Part shown: positions 8,894-14,679 of the stretch, piece after piece | Layout: every line of letters starts with the position of its first letter | Numbering within the stretch: position 1 is the stretch's first letter | From: Desulfosarcina sp. | Lineage (GTDB): Bacteria; Desulfobacterota; Desulfobacteria; Desulfobacterales; Desulfosarcinaceae | Assembly (NCBI GenBank): GCA_014237405.1 | Contig: JABZFO010000155.1 | Location: 1-44,498, forward strand | DNA length: 44,498 nucleotides | Direction: 5' to 3' | Position numbers and translations under genes: made by a program | The notes under the pieces: model-generated | Database searches by the model: none | The model's input: the letters and a program-made list of their open reading frames with translations, nothing else | Told to the model about the DNA's origin: nothing

Positions 8894-9253
8894 CTATTCC
8901 AAATATTCAAACTCGATCCTATTTTGCGGATCGTGAATAGTCACATTGTTATGCCGGCAGTACATATCAAGGAACCAACGAGGAGACTTATCCGGGAATC
9001 CTTCTTTTACGCATTCTGACTTTCCGTACACCGGGTTCCAGATCATATCTGATAGCGGTTCAGGAACGTTTGAAACGATCCTGATCAGATGGATTTTCCT
9101 TTGCTTCTCTCCCTTTTTCAGACCCATTCCTTTTTCAACTTGCTGAACAACATCCCCTGGGCGAAGAAAGCCCCATCCTTTGCGCCGGGTGACGGTTTTG
9201 GTTCGACTCCAGGCTTGCTCAGTTGTCATGGCGAAACTCATTCTGCGTGGCAT
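8894..9253 (-). CDS. ASCH-domain-like phage protein
   Basis: A 119-residue protein beginning MPRRMSFAMTTEQ with the stretch RTKTVTRRKGW and then LRPGDVVQQVEKGMGLKKGE. This is the arrangement seen in phage and island ASCH (PUA-like fold) proteins, which are thought to bind RNA or modified nucleosides. GGAGG lies ten bases before the first ATG; the methionine at residue 5 is an alternative start. It is followed after about 30 bases by the small helical gene. A DUF5131-like fragment lies immediately upstream, a pairing often seen in phages. The assignment rests on motif memory. Confidence 0.65.
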   Translation of the reverse strand: MPRRMSFAMTTEQAWSRTKTVTRRKGWGFLRPGDVVQQVEKGMGLKKGEKQRKIHLIRIVSNVPEPLSDMIWNPVYGKSECVKEGFPDKSPRWFLDMYCRHNNVTIHDPQNRIEFEYLE

Positions 9254-9257
9254 AAAT

Positions 9258-9395
9258 TCACATCCTCCGGATTGGATATTGGTCCCAGGTCCGGCCGTCC
9301 AGCACGCGGCCGGCTTTTTTCTTGCCCACTTTGAAAGATCCTAAATACCCGTCCCCTCGATGAAAATTCCCCTTTTTCCCCGACCACGTAGGCAT
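9258..9395 (-). pseudogene. 45-codon ORF resembling the C-terminal tail of DUF5131 (phage Gp37/Gp68)
   Basis: The frame ATG 9395 to TGA 9258 encodes 45 residues. Its second half contains FKVGKKKAGRVLDGRTWDQY, much like the last residues I recall for DUF5131/Gp37-Gp68 phage proteins, which are normally over 200 residues long. Upstream the frame stays open only about 20 codons before a stop, and the 96-bp repeats begin there. This looks like a remnant whose body was lost, although it could be translated as a micro-protein. Its last codons contain the GGAGG that serves the ASCH gene. Confidence 0.45.
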
Positions 9396-9428
9396 GCTGT
9401 TATGAAAAAGATCGACGGACTGGCTGTT

Positions 9429-9442
9429 GGGACTATAGTCCC
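9429..9442. promoter_or_regulatory. Perfect 14-bp palindrome with the GGGACTA half-site
   Basis: GGGACTATAGTCCC is its own reverse complement. The half-site GGGACTA recurs in the adjacent tandem repeats as spaced direct copies on the minus strand. This suggests a site bound by a dimeric DNA-binding protein, either as an operator of the downstream (leftward) genes or as part of a replication origin. The binding protein is unknown. Confidence 0.5.
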
Positions 9443-9665
9443 ATCGAGTCTATTTTGATATCACCCCCGGCCTGCCTACCTTCAGCCCGTTCTGTTTGGA
9501 CTAGTCCCAAATAGTCCCAAATAGTCCCAATATTCAGGATCGAGTCTATTTTGATATCACCCCCGGCCTGCCTACCCTCAGCCCGTTCTGTTTGGACTAG
9601 TCCCAAATAGTCCCAAATAGTCCCAATATTCAGGATCGAGTCTATTTTGATATCACCCCCGGCCT
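9443..9665. repeat. 96-bp tandem repeat (two full copies and a 31-bp third) with iteron-like boxes
   Basis: Copies run 9443-9538 and 9539-9634, differing at one base by eye, and a partial third runs 9635-9665 into the stop codon of the next gene. Each full copy carries, on the minus strand, three GGGACTA boxes spaced ten bases apart (GGGACTATTT repeated, the last becoming GGGACTAGTCC). Ten-base spacing puts the boxes on one helix face, as for iterons or cooperative operators. The block separates two groups of leftward genes and lies upstream of the primase module, so origin or promoter function are both possible. Confidence 0.85.
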
Positions 9666-9990
9666 ACCTCTCCTCATCCCTGTCCATCCACATTTCCGCT
9701 ACGCAGTCTATTGTCGCAATGACTTTACATGTGTTAAATCTCACCGTAGGACACTCATCCAAAACAGTGGGGTCCATAGGACCGTCTTCGGCTATTTGGG
9801 CCAAAGACCTGGCGGTTCCCCATTTACGCACTATAGACGCCTGATTCAGCGTTCCATACTCCCCATCCTCAGTATATTTACCAACAAAAACCCATCCTCT
9901 CGGCAAAATAACAATCCTCCAAACACCTGATATAGTATCTTTTCTGATGTACTGTACGCCGTTTACTTTCATTTCGTTTGGGTGTTCCAT
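9664..9990 (-). CDS. Hypothetical element protein, 108 aa
   Basis: Unknown family. An excellent AAGGAGAAAAG site precedes the ATG. The first half is beta-rich with aromatic residues (GVWRIVILPRGWVFVGKY); the second half has two cysteines and ends in acidic residues. No signal or membrane segment is seen. It overlaps the upstream 84-residue gene by 27 bases, and its stop codon lies at the edge of the third 96-bp repeat copy, so the repeat expansion stops exactly at this gene. Confidence 0.65.
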   Translation of the reverse strand: MEHPNEMKVNGVQYIRKDTISGVWRIVILPRGWVFVGKYTEDGEYGTLNQASIVRKWGTARSLAQIAEDGPMDPTVLDECPTVRFNTCKVIATIDCVAEMWMDRDEER

Positions 9991-10223
9991 CTTTTCTCCT
10001 TTTTTATTGGTGTTTGAATTGGTAGCCTATCTCGTGTTCCCATGTCCCCTTTAAAAATCCGCGCCCACAACCATGCCGGCATAACCACCGCGCCGGGAGC
10101 AAACTCCACCAGATCCCGGCGAAGGCGAAGCGGCAGGCCGGTTGCTGCCACCCGCACGGTTATCCGGTCAGGATCATGGTCATCCAGGATCCCCGATATG
10201 GGCACCCGCTCCACGTGCTGCAT
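9969..10223 (-). CDS. Hypothetical element protein, 84 aa
   Basis: Unknown family. The central part reads as a small beta-barrel-like domain (RITVRVAATGLPLRLRRDLV), followed by a Trp-containing helix and a basic tail. The start overlaps the upstream HTH gene by 44 bases and has only a weak AAAGGG site, so translation probably depends on coupling. The overlap with both neighbours supports a single operon. Confidence 0.55.
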   Translation of the reverse strand: MQHVERVPISGILDDHDPDRITVRVAATGLPLRLRRDLVEFAPGAVVMPAWLWARIFKGDMGTRDRLPIQTPIKKEKRWNTQTK

Positions 10224-10446
10224 CAGTCAGCCCTTTGATTCTGCCCTTGTACTTCAAACAAAATTTGTCCAGATCATCGACGTGATACTTTTTTATACGG
10301 CCTTTCAGGCCGTGGTTGATCTGAGCCTGGATCTTGTTGAACGTGGATTGTGATATCCCCAGGTACTCAGCCGCGTCAGATCCGCTCAGCCACGGGGTTT
10401 CAATAAAAAACCTCACCCCGTTTTTTTCCTTTTCAATCCTCTTCAT
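10180..10446 (-). CDS. Small HTH DNA-binding protein (excisionase/MerR-like HTH_17 type)
   Basis: The product is 88 residues from the start MKRIEKEKNG, which has GGAG just upstream. The core TPWLSGSDAAEYLGISQSTF is a typical winged-helix reading head of excisionase-like helix-turn-helix proteins, followed by a basic wing and the YHVDDLDKFCLKY helix. Such proteins act as recombination directionality factors or small regulators. Here it lies 4.2 kb from the integrase gene, so excisionase is possible but not shown. It is preceded by a strong stem-loop at 10466-10504. Confidence 0.65.
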   Translation of the reverse strand: MKRIEKEKNGVRFFIETPWLSGSDAAEYLGISQSTFNKIQAQINHGLKGRIKKYHVDDLDKFCLKYKGRIKGLTDAARGAGAHIGDPG

Positions 10447-10465
10447 ACTTCTCCACTTGGGGAAG

Positions 10466-10504
10466 CTCCCCGCCGGCGTTGTTGTGAGGGACACCGGCGG
10501 GGAG
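10466..10504 (-). terminator. GC-rich stem-loop between operon genes
   Basis: CTCCCCGCCGG at 10466-10476 pairs perfectly with CCGGCGGGGAG at 10494-10504 around a 17-base loop. It lies between the DUF5662 gene and the HTH gene. It has no U-run, so it may be a processing or stabilising element rather than an intrinsic terminator. Confidence 0.5.
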
Positions 10505-10545
10505 ATGGGGTGAGAAAGGCGGGGTGATTAGTCCCGCCGGAGGAA

Positions 10546-11040
10546 CTATTTAACGCTATGTTTCTTTGCATAGTCGATCACGGACATGCCTTCCATGTCG
10601 GCGGCTGTGTTGATCAGGATCTGTGTCAGCTGCGCGGACAGCCCGAACCGGAGTTGGTTTTTTAGAATGGACTGGTACAGGTTGCCATCCGCATGCCGTC
10701 CGCACGCCGCTGCCCAGTCGCATAACATCTCTATGATGTCCACCAGAGTCATATTGTTGACCCCCTCGGGGAAGTGCTCCGGGTGATGCCGGTTGTTCTT
10801 ATAATGATGATCCAGCGCAGGCTTGAGTAATTCGAGAAAACCCTTGTACTCGTCAGACATATAGGTGGAATGCTTCAGCTTGGGAGTCAGGCGGGTAAAA
10901 TGTTCCAGTTCAGGATCCTGCAACTTGCTGTCGTCGTGGTCAAGCATGCGATCGATTAAATCTCTACAGAAAAATTCTATTTTGCTTCTGACCTTGAAGA
11001 TGTGTTTCAGGGTCTCTATTTGGCATTCTTCCGGGGTCAT
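10546..11040 (-). CDS. DUF5662-like phage protein
   Basis: A 164-residue soluble protein. Features I associate with DUF5662 are an early helix with LKHIFKVRSKIEFF, the HDDSKLQDPELEHF stretch near residue 34, and DHHYKNNRHHPEHF near residue 77. The repeated His/Asp pairs suggest a metal-binding helical bundle, and the biochemical role of the family is unknown to me. Its ATG overlaps the stop of the small membrane-protein gene upstream (ATGA), showing translational coupling. Such genes are common in phage early regions. Confidence 0.7.
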   Translation of the reverse strand: MTPEECQIETLKHIFKVRSKIEFFCRDLIDRMLDHDDSKLQDPELEHFTRLTPKLKHSTYMSDEYKGFLELLKPALDHHYKNNRHHPEHFPEGVNNMTLVDIIEMLCDWAAACGRHADGNLYQSILKNQLRFGLSAQLTQILINTAADMEGMSVIDYAKKHSVK

Positions 11041-11192
11041 AATTCACACCTCCCTGACAGCCACACCGCAGCAAGCAGCATCCCGGCGCCAATGAGTTGA
11101 TTCAGCGGCATCATGTCGCCGTCGCTGCCGGCAATTATGATCCCGGCAAGCAGCAGTGCTCCGGTGGCGCATATTTTTAGTTTGTTGATCAT
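11037..11192 (-). CDS. Two-helix mini membrane protein, 51 aa
   Basis: An ATG with GGAGG five to six bases upstream opens a 51-codon frame ending in ATGA with the next gene. Two hydrophobic segments (about residues 7-21 and 34-46, containing GALLLAGIIIAG and IGAGMLLAAVWL) flank a short polar loop with Gly-Ser-Asp. The shape fits a small holin-like or membrane-anchor protein, but there is no family match to prove it. Strong start site and coupling make it a probable real gene. Confidence 0.6.
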   Translation of the reverse strand: MINKLKICATGALLLAGIIIAGSDGDMMPLNQLIGAGMLLAAVWLSGRCEL

Positions 11193-11216
11193 GACATCCC
11201 TCCATCAGCTTAGTGA

Positions 11217-11384
11217 TCACAGATACCTATCAGCGTTGGCCAGCACCTTGTCCCTTATAAATTCCGCATGGGACTGGTTGAGCGCATCAGAAAACTGAGG
11301 CTCATCGGCGGCCAGTTTCGCCACCATCAGCAACTCAAATTTCAACTGTTCTATTTCCCGGGCCATTGCCTGTTCGTTCGCCAT
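11217..11384 (-). CDS. Small hypothetical protein, 55 aa
   Basis: The chosen start (MANEQAMAREIEQ) has TTGGAGAAAAAACG before it. A longer upstream reading in the same frame runs through the neighbouring gene, has Arg/Ala/Pro-rich content typical of a wrong frame, and is rejected. The product is a short helical protein with an early heptad-like segment. No family is recognised. Confidence 0.55.
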   Translation of the reverse strand: MANEQAMAREIEQLKFELLMVAKLAADEPQFSDALNQSHAEFIRDKVLANADRYL

Positions 11385-11410
11385 CGTTTTTTCTCCAATG
11401 AGAGAATTAT

Positions 11411-11674
11411 CTAAATCAGTCCTGCCCGCCTCAACAGATTCACCACCCCATCCGGGTCGAGCCCGGCCTGCACCGCCCACCCGGCATGGTATCCGCACCG
11501 GAACCAGGCTTCCGGTGCTGGCCCTTGCGGCCAGCCCGGGGCGCGTGATTGCCCCAGATCGAGAATCGCGCGCCGGATAACGAGCCATGAGATATACGAC
11601 TCGTCAGTCGATATACTTGCCAGCGCGTACAACCCCTCGATGATTGCCTGCCGGGGGCACTCATGACGACACAA
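11411..11674 (-). CDS. Hypothetical element protein, 87 aa, TTG start
   Basis: I prefer this frame because its product reads naturally (helical, with GLYALASISTDESYISWLVI and a Trp-rich centre), whereas the alternative frame opened by the ATGA at 11664 gives Arg/Gly/Ser-rich sequence. The start would be TTG at 11674, inside the end of the upstream gene, with a modest AAAGAG site. No known family. Confidence 0.5.
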   Translation of the reverse strand: MCRHECPRQAIIEGLYALASISTDESYISWLVIRRAILDLGQSRAPGWPQGPAPEAWFRCGYHAGWAVQAGLDPDGVVNLLRRAGLI

Positions 11675-11918
11675 TTGTCTTATGCTCTTTGCGATTATCG
11701 CCGGGCTGTTTGATATTAGTTTTCACAATGCCCCTGATAGCCAAATATACCGGGGTGCCCCCGGCAAGAACGATCCGGTTCGGTTCTTTGGGCGGGGTGA
11801 AAACGTCTATAAATTTACGGTAAAGGATTTTCCTGTTGTCTTCTTTTCTGATTCCGCCCGCAGCTATTGATTGTGCCTTTCGCTGCTCAAAAGTTCCGCG
11901 CCTTTTAGCTTCTCCCAT
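11661..11918 (-). CDS. Basic hypothetical element protein, 85 aa
   Basis: It begins MGEAKRRGTFEQRKAQSIAA, a start seen in many small phage and plasmid proteins of unknown function. A GGAGGG site precedes the ATG. The N-terminal third is highly basic and helical, and a beta strand GGTPVYLAIRGIV follows. No signal sequence. It is the middle member of the run of small overlapping genes 11217-12315. Confidence 0.6.
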   Translation of the reverse strand: MGEAKRRGTFEQRKAQSIAAGGIRKEDNRKILYRKFIDVFTPPKEPNRIVLAGGTPVYLAIRGIVKTNIKQPGDNRKEHKTIVSS

Positions 11919-11932
11919 TACACCCTTCCCTC

Positions 11933-12133
11933 CTAATCCTTGTTTTCATCAAACATCATCTCCGGACCCAGGGACTCATACTGTGCAAACAGTTCGTTGA
12001 TGTCGCAGTAGCAGTTCAACGTGGCACCGCCCATCCAGCCGACGTGGATGCACCACACGAACACCAGCAGGCAAAACAGGGTGATAGCGGTGCCGTACAG
12101 AAAGTCGGTGAGAATTTCTTTAATCACCGACAC
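11933..12133 (-). CDS. Small single-pass membrane protein, 66 aa, GTG start
   Basis: The GTG start is preceded by GAGGTGAAG and overlaps the end of the upstream gene by ten bases. A hydrophobic segment TAITLFCLLVFVWCIHVGW (about residues 15-33) should span the membrane once, leaving an acidic tail with two cysteines. It could be a spanin, holin or anchoring peptide, but there is no family evidence. Confidence 0.6.
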   Translation of the reverse strand: MSVIKEILTDFLYGTAITLFCLLVFVWCIHVGWMGGATLNCYCDINELFAQYESLGPEMMFDENKD

Positions 12134-12315
12134 ATCTTCACCTCTTCGCGTTCACCCGTTTTCGGGTGGATCACGTAGCATGGCCGTCGCTCCGTCGGAT
12201 CGCGGTCCGGCAGCAGGCTCTGCAGGCTCTGGATCGCCAACTGCAGTTCCCTTTTCATTTTGCGCAGATGCTGGATCTGCGCGTAGATGGTCATATCTTG
12301 GTCGGTGAGTGGCAT
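12124..12315 (-). CDS. Small coiled-coil hypothetical protein, 63 aa
   Basis: The first half (YAQIQHLRKMKRELQLAIQ) is a clear amphipathic helix, the second half has a Pro/Arg-rich stretch and a terminal strand VIHPKTGEREEV. It starts one base after the stop of the frameshifted gene upstream and has no strong ribosome-binding site of its own, so it relied on coupling. No family recognised. Confidence 0.5.
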   Translation of the reverse strand: MPLTDQDMTIYAQIQHLRKMKRELQLAIQSLQSLLPDRDPTERRPCYVIHPKTGEREEVKMCR

Positions 12316-12316
12316 C

Positions 12317-12555
12317 TTATAGGTCGTAACCCCGATTTCTTGCTTGGCTGGCCGTCATTTTACGGCCTGGAAAAAAGATGATTGCATCATCTGGAAGGGG
12401 TGGAGTGTCTAACCTGATTCTGATGGCCCGCATATGGTGCGTAAGCGCCACTATATCCCGGCGTGTATATCCCGGCGTGTATGTCCGGAGTATGTGTCAT
12501 CTTTCAGATATTCACTTATTGCCGTTATAGCGTCACTCAACACATCACTAATCAT
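12317..12555 (-). pseudogene. Small element gene broken by a 14-bp tandem duplication
   Basis: From ATG 12555 (AAAGGA upstream) the frame reads MISDVLSDAITAISEYLKDD and on to a premature TAG just after a 14-base tandem duplication. Removing one of the two units (12453-12466 or 12467-12480) restores one continuous frame of 74 codons that ends with FFPGRKMTASQARNRGYDL and TAA at 12317, one base before the next gene. The restored C-terminal half reads as ordinary protein. The family is unknown. As the sequence stands, only a 34-residue peptide would be made. Confidence 0.7.
12453..12480. repeat. 14-bp exact tandem duplication
   Basis: ATATCCCGGCGTGT occurs twice head to tail (12453-12466, 12467-12480). 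Its length is not a multiple of three and it shifts the frame of the gene described at 12317-12555. Confidence 0.95.
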
Positions 12556-12614
12556 GGTTCATATCCTTTCGGGGTCTTGATTGGTTCTGTGTGCCTTGAA
12601 ATAGATGACCTTTT

Positions 12615-12995
12615 TCATAGCGATGGCGACAAGGGCAATGATGAAACTTCTTCCTGGGATAAATAACCAAAACCCATCGCAATGTCGTCCATACCGACGA
12701 ACTCCAATAATTGATCCACGGCTTCGTCAACAGCGGCTGGGTCGTATCCTTCTCTATTGAAGACAGCCTTAAACTTAAACATCTCCGATCCGTCGTAGCC
12801 ACGTTCCCTTGCCTTGGCAAAAATCAGATTTAAAAACATCCGCGACCGCTTGCGCGGAAGGCGGTCAAACTTCAAGTAGGCGGCAAAACTTATTAATGTG
12901 ATAACCCCGGCAGAGGTCAGGAATCCCTCCTCTTCCGGGGTTTCACGATCACCGGGTACTGCGATATCATCTTTGAACTTGATCACATTGCTCAC
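12615..12995 (-). CDS. Hypothetical element protein, 126 aa
   Basis: No family recognised. A GGGGGG run upstream of the ATG could serve as ribosome-binding site. The product begins MSNVIKFKDDIAVPGDRETP, has a helical middle with a basic RLPRKRSRMFLNL patch, and an acidic C-terminal half. No membrane segment. It is the first protein gene after the tRNA in the leftward cluster. Confidence 0.6.
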   Translation of the reverse strand: MSNVIKFKDDIAVPGDRETPEEEGFLTSAGVITLISFAAYLKFDRLPRKRSRMFLNLIFAKARERGYDGSEMFKFKAVFNREGYDPAAVDEAVDQLLEFVGMDDIAMGFGYLSQEEVSSLPLSPSL

Positions 12996-13032
12996 AGTCC
13001 ACCCCCCTTTGTTTAGATTGTTGGTTAAAAAA

Positions 13033-13106
13033 TGGTTGCGGGGCCGGGAATCGAACCCGGTTGGTGAGCTTATGAGACTCTCGAGTGGCCGTTACTCTAC
13101 CCCGCA
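13033..13106 (-). tRNA. tRNA with anticodon CAU (Met, or Ile2 if lysidine-modified)
   Basis: The minus strand folds as a 74-base cloverleaf. There is a perfect seven-pair acceptor stem (TGCGGGG/CCCCGCA), a D stem GAGT/ACTC, the anticodon loop CTCATAA (anticodon CAT), and a T arm CCGGG-TTCGATT-CCCGG. The discriminator is A and CCA is encoded. The anticodon stem is weak (one A-A mismatch and one G-T pair). Six T follow directly, like a terminator. It lies between element genes on the same strand, so it is an element-borne tRNA. It lacks the GC-rich anticodon stem of an initiator tRNA. Confidence 0.88.
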
Positions 13107-13211
13107 ATTTTATATTATTTCAGCGAATTAGTATTTTTTGTAATACAGAAAAACTACCAATAACCTACCGATTGAGTACGCCTGTATGACAGACAGGCAT
13201 AAAAAAAAGAG

Positions 13212-13550
13212 CTATCCATTATCCAGCTTCTCAAGAAGTGGTTGCAGCAAATCCCAATTATCAAAGAGGGTTCTGAAATGCGCAGTATTTTTAACCATGA
13301 ACTCAACTTCGGAGAGTGAAAAATGGACCCCAATTTGACCAGTTCGCTCGATATATTCGTTGAACGAAACCCTTTCTGCTCTGGCCGCACGCATGAAGTC
13401 ATTTTCGTCAGTAGGCTTGAACCGAATGGACTTTGGATCACCTTTACTCTGTGCCGGAGGCTTGTTCGGACGACCCGGTCGATTGTTAATCTCTACCTTT
13501 CCGCCGGCCTGGTTGTTGATGTACTGATCAAAATGGAGTTGTTGTCCCAT
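13212..13550 (-). CDS. Hypothetical element protein, 112 aa, possible DNA-binding regulator
   Basis: The ATG at 13550 has GAGGCGG just upstream, so I start there rather than at the preceding TTG. The N-terminal third is basic and disordered-looking (NNRPGRPNKPPAQS). The middle, SIRFKPTDENDFMRAARAER followed by VSFNEYIERTG, resembles a ribbon-helix-helix or accessory mobilisation-type fold. That is only a resemblance. The operator-like motif GCTTAT-TG-ATAAGC lies 47 bases upstream, between it and the Cro-like gene. Confidence 0.6.
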   Translation of the reverse strand: MGQQLHFDQYINNQAGGKVEINNRPGRPNKPPAQSKGDPKSIRFKPTDENDFMRAARAERVSFNEYIERTGQIGVHFSLSEVEFMVKNTAHFRTLFDNWDLLQPLLEKLDNG

Positions 13551-13596
13551 CAATCCGCCTCATTGATTGCCACTGTTAGATATTGATTTAACATTG

Positions 13597-13610
13597 GCTT
13601 ATTGATAAGC
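13597..13610. promoter_or_regulatory. ATAAGC inverted repeat, candidate repressor operator (left)
   Basis: GCTTAT-TG-ATAAGC lies between the Cro-like gene and the next leftward gene. The same half-site recurs, in opposite order and with wider spacing, in the divergent control region at 13896-13919. Shared half-sites around a Cro/CI pair suggest common repressor binding. Confidence 0.45.
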
Positions 13611-13617
13611 TTTAAAA

Positions 13618-13881
13618 TTACGCCGCATTGGCATCGGGACAGCACAGGTGATGACAGGTGCCTTTACCCTCGAAATACCAGGCAAAGACCGTTTCGGGTT
13701 TCATGTCGATCTCTTTGGCAATCACTGTCATCAGCGGCCGGGACACTCTGCGAAAGTTGATCACGTCAGATATGATCATTTCCGATTTGCCGTATTTTTC
13801 GGCCAGACTTCGCTGCGTGATGCCCTTTTTCTTAAGAAAGTATTGAATGTCCGTTGGGGTGATAGGGTCGGTGATGGTCAC
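13618..13881 (-). CDS. Cro-like XRE-family HTH regulator
   Basis: An 87-residue protein starting at GTG with AAAGGA upstream. The helix-turn-helix is GITQRSLAEKYGKSEMIISD (about residues 20-39), followed by the family's VINFRRVSRPLMTVIAKEI segment. It has a short tail with CHHLCC at the C-terminus, which could bind a metal. It is transcribed divergently from the CI-like gene across a 79-base control region, the classical arrangement of a lysogeny-type switch. It probably represses the CI-like promoter when the leftward operon is on. Confidence 0.82.
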   Translation of the reverse strand: MTITDPITPTDIQYFLKKKGITQRSLAEKYGKSEMIISDVINFRRVSRPLMTVIAKEIDMKPETVFAWYFEGKGTCHHLCCPDANAA

Positions 13882-13895
13882 GATAAATTCCTTTT

Positions 13896-13919
13896 ATAAG
13901 CTTCGTTGATATGGCTTAT
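13896..13919. promoter_or_regulatory. ATAAGC/GCTTAT operator candidate in the divergent control region
   Basis: ATAAGC (13896-13901) and GCTTAT (13914-13919) form an inverted pair with a 12-base spacer in the 79-base gap between the divergent Cro-like and CI-like genes. The position is right for control of both promoters, which must lie in this AT-rich gap. Confidence 0.5.
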
Positions 13920-13960
13920 ATCTACGCATTCGTTACCTTGTCAATGGTAAAATCCACGTA

Positions 13961-14542
13961 ATGATAGATTTTAGAGAAATTATTGATCGAATAAAATTTA
14001 TTACCGGCTATACCCAAAAGGATATAGCTACAGAAATATTTGGAATCTCAGACAAAAATTTATCTAATAAAATAAAAAGAGGTAGTGTTGATTTAGACTC
14101 TTTAATAAAATGGTCTATTAACGCTTCCGTGGATTTAACCTGGCTTCTAACCGGAAAAGGCAACCCTTATATAAATGGAGGTGGGAGTAATGATGGACAG
14201 GACGGGATCTTCGATCCCGCAACCCCGTATACTTCATCAAATGTAATTGTCAGCAAGTACGCCGACATCATCCGGCAGTTTAAAGACAAACCCAGGGCCA
14301 AGTCTGCAGGTCTCGATTTATTAACCCTGGAAAGGATTAATAAAACCGCCTTTATTGAAACCTGTGCATACATTAAAGGGGTGACCAATGGGATTCAATT
14401 GTTAGTCAAGAACGACCGCTCGTACATCGGCACCGAGCGCAGGGAAAAAGAGCGCAGGACGAGTGAACCTGGTACCGACATCCCATGGGAACCGGAACGC
14501 CGTAACGGAACGGACCGAAGGAAACCCGAACAGGGGGGGTGA
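13961..14542 (+). CDS. CI-type phage repressor with HTH domain, no peptidase domain
   Basis: A 193-residue protein whose first 70 residues match the phage CI repressor HTH family: IDRIKFITGYTQKDIATEIF, then ISDKNLSNKIKRG and SVDLTWLLTGKGNPY. The C-terminal half lacks a LexA/S24 peptidase (no Ala-Gly cleavage site or Ser/Lys dyad seen). Instead it ends in a strongly charged Arg/Glu tail (RREKERRTSEP). It should maintain the quiescent state of the element by repressing the leftward operon. Without a self-cleavage domain, induction probably depends on an antirepressor or a helper phage rather than RecA; this is inference. The gene is AT-rich at its 5' end. Confidence 0.82.
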   Translation: MIDFREIIDRIKFITGYTQKDIATEIFGISDKNLSNKIKRGSVDLDSLIKWSINASVDLTWLLTGKGNPYINGGGSNDGQDGIFDPATPYTSSNVIVSKYADIIRQFKDKPRAKSAGLDLLTLERINKTAFIETCAYIKGVTNGIQLLVKNDRSYIGTERREKERRTSEPGTDIPWEPERRNGTDRRKPEQGG

Positions 14543-14546
14543 TCAG

Positions 14547-14642
14547 ATGCGGCGGCAACTATACGGGCCGGCGCAACGACAAGCCGGCTCAATGCCGGTC
14601 AAAAAATATCGTCTGCCATCAGATAAACGTGTGCTGGTGTGA
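14547..14642 (+). CDS. Possible 31-aa basic micro-protein
   Basis: An ATG four bases after the CI-like gene, with a GGGGGGG run as possible ribosome-binding site, opens a 31-codon frame rich in Arg, Gln and Lys, ending 37 bases before the integrase gene. No homology is recognised. It could equally be non-coding leader sequence. Confidence 0.3.
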   Translation: MRRQLYGPAQRQAGSMPVKKYRLPSDKRVLV

Positions 14643-14679
14643 GCTTAAAAACGAAAAAGAACAGACACAATGAATTGTT

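Noticed and set aside
9443-9665. Possible CRISPR array
   Set aside because: The repeats are contiguous 96-base tandem units without unique spacers, and no cas gene is present.
11440-11664. 74-codon minus-strand ORF starting at an ATGA overlap
   Set aside because: The start position is attractive, but the product is Arg/Gly/Ser-rich nonsense; the frame at 11411-11674 reads as a protein instead.
12898-13131. 77-codon plus-strand ORF containing RGRESNPV
   Set aside because: It reads through the antisense strand of the tRNA at 13033-13106 and an overlapping gene; no start site support.
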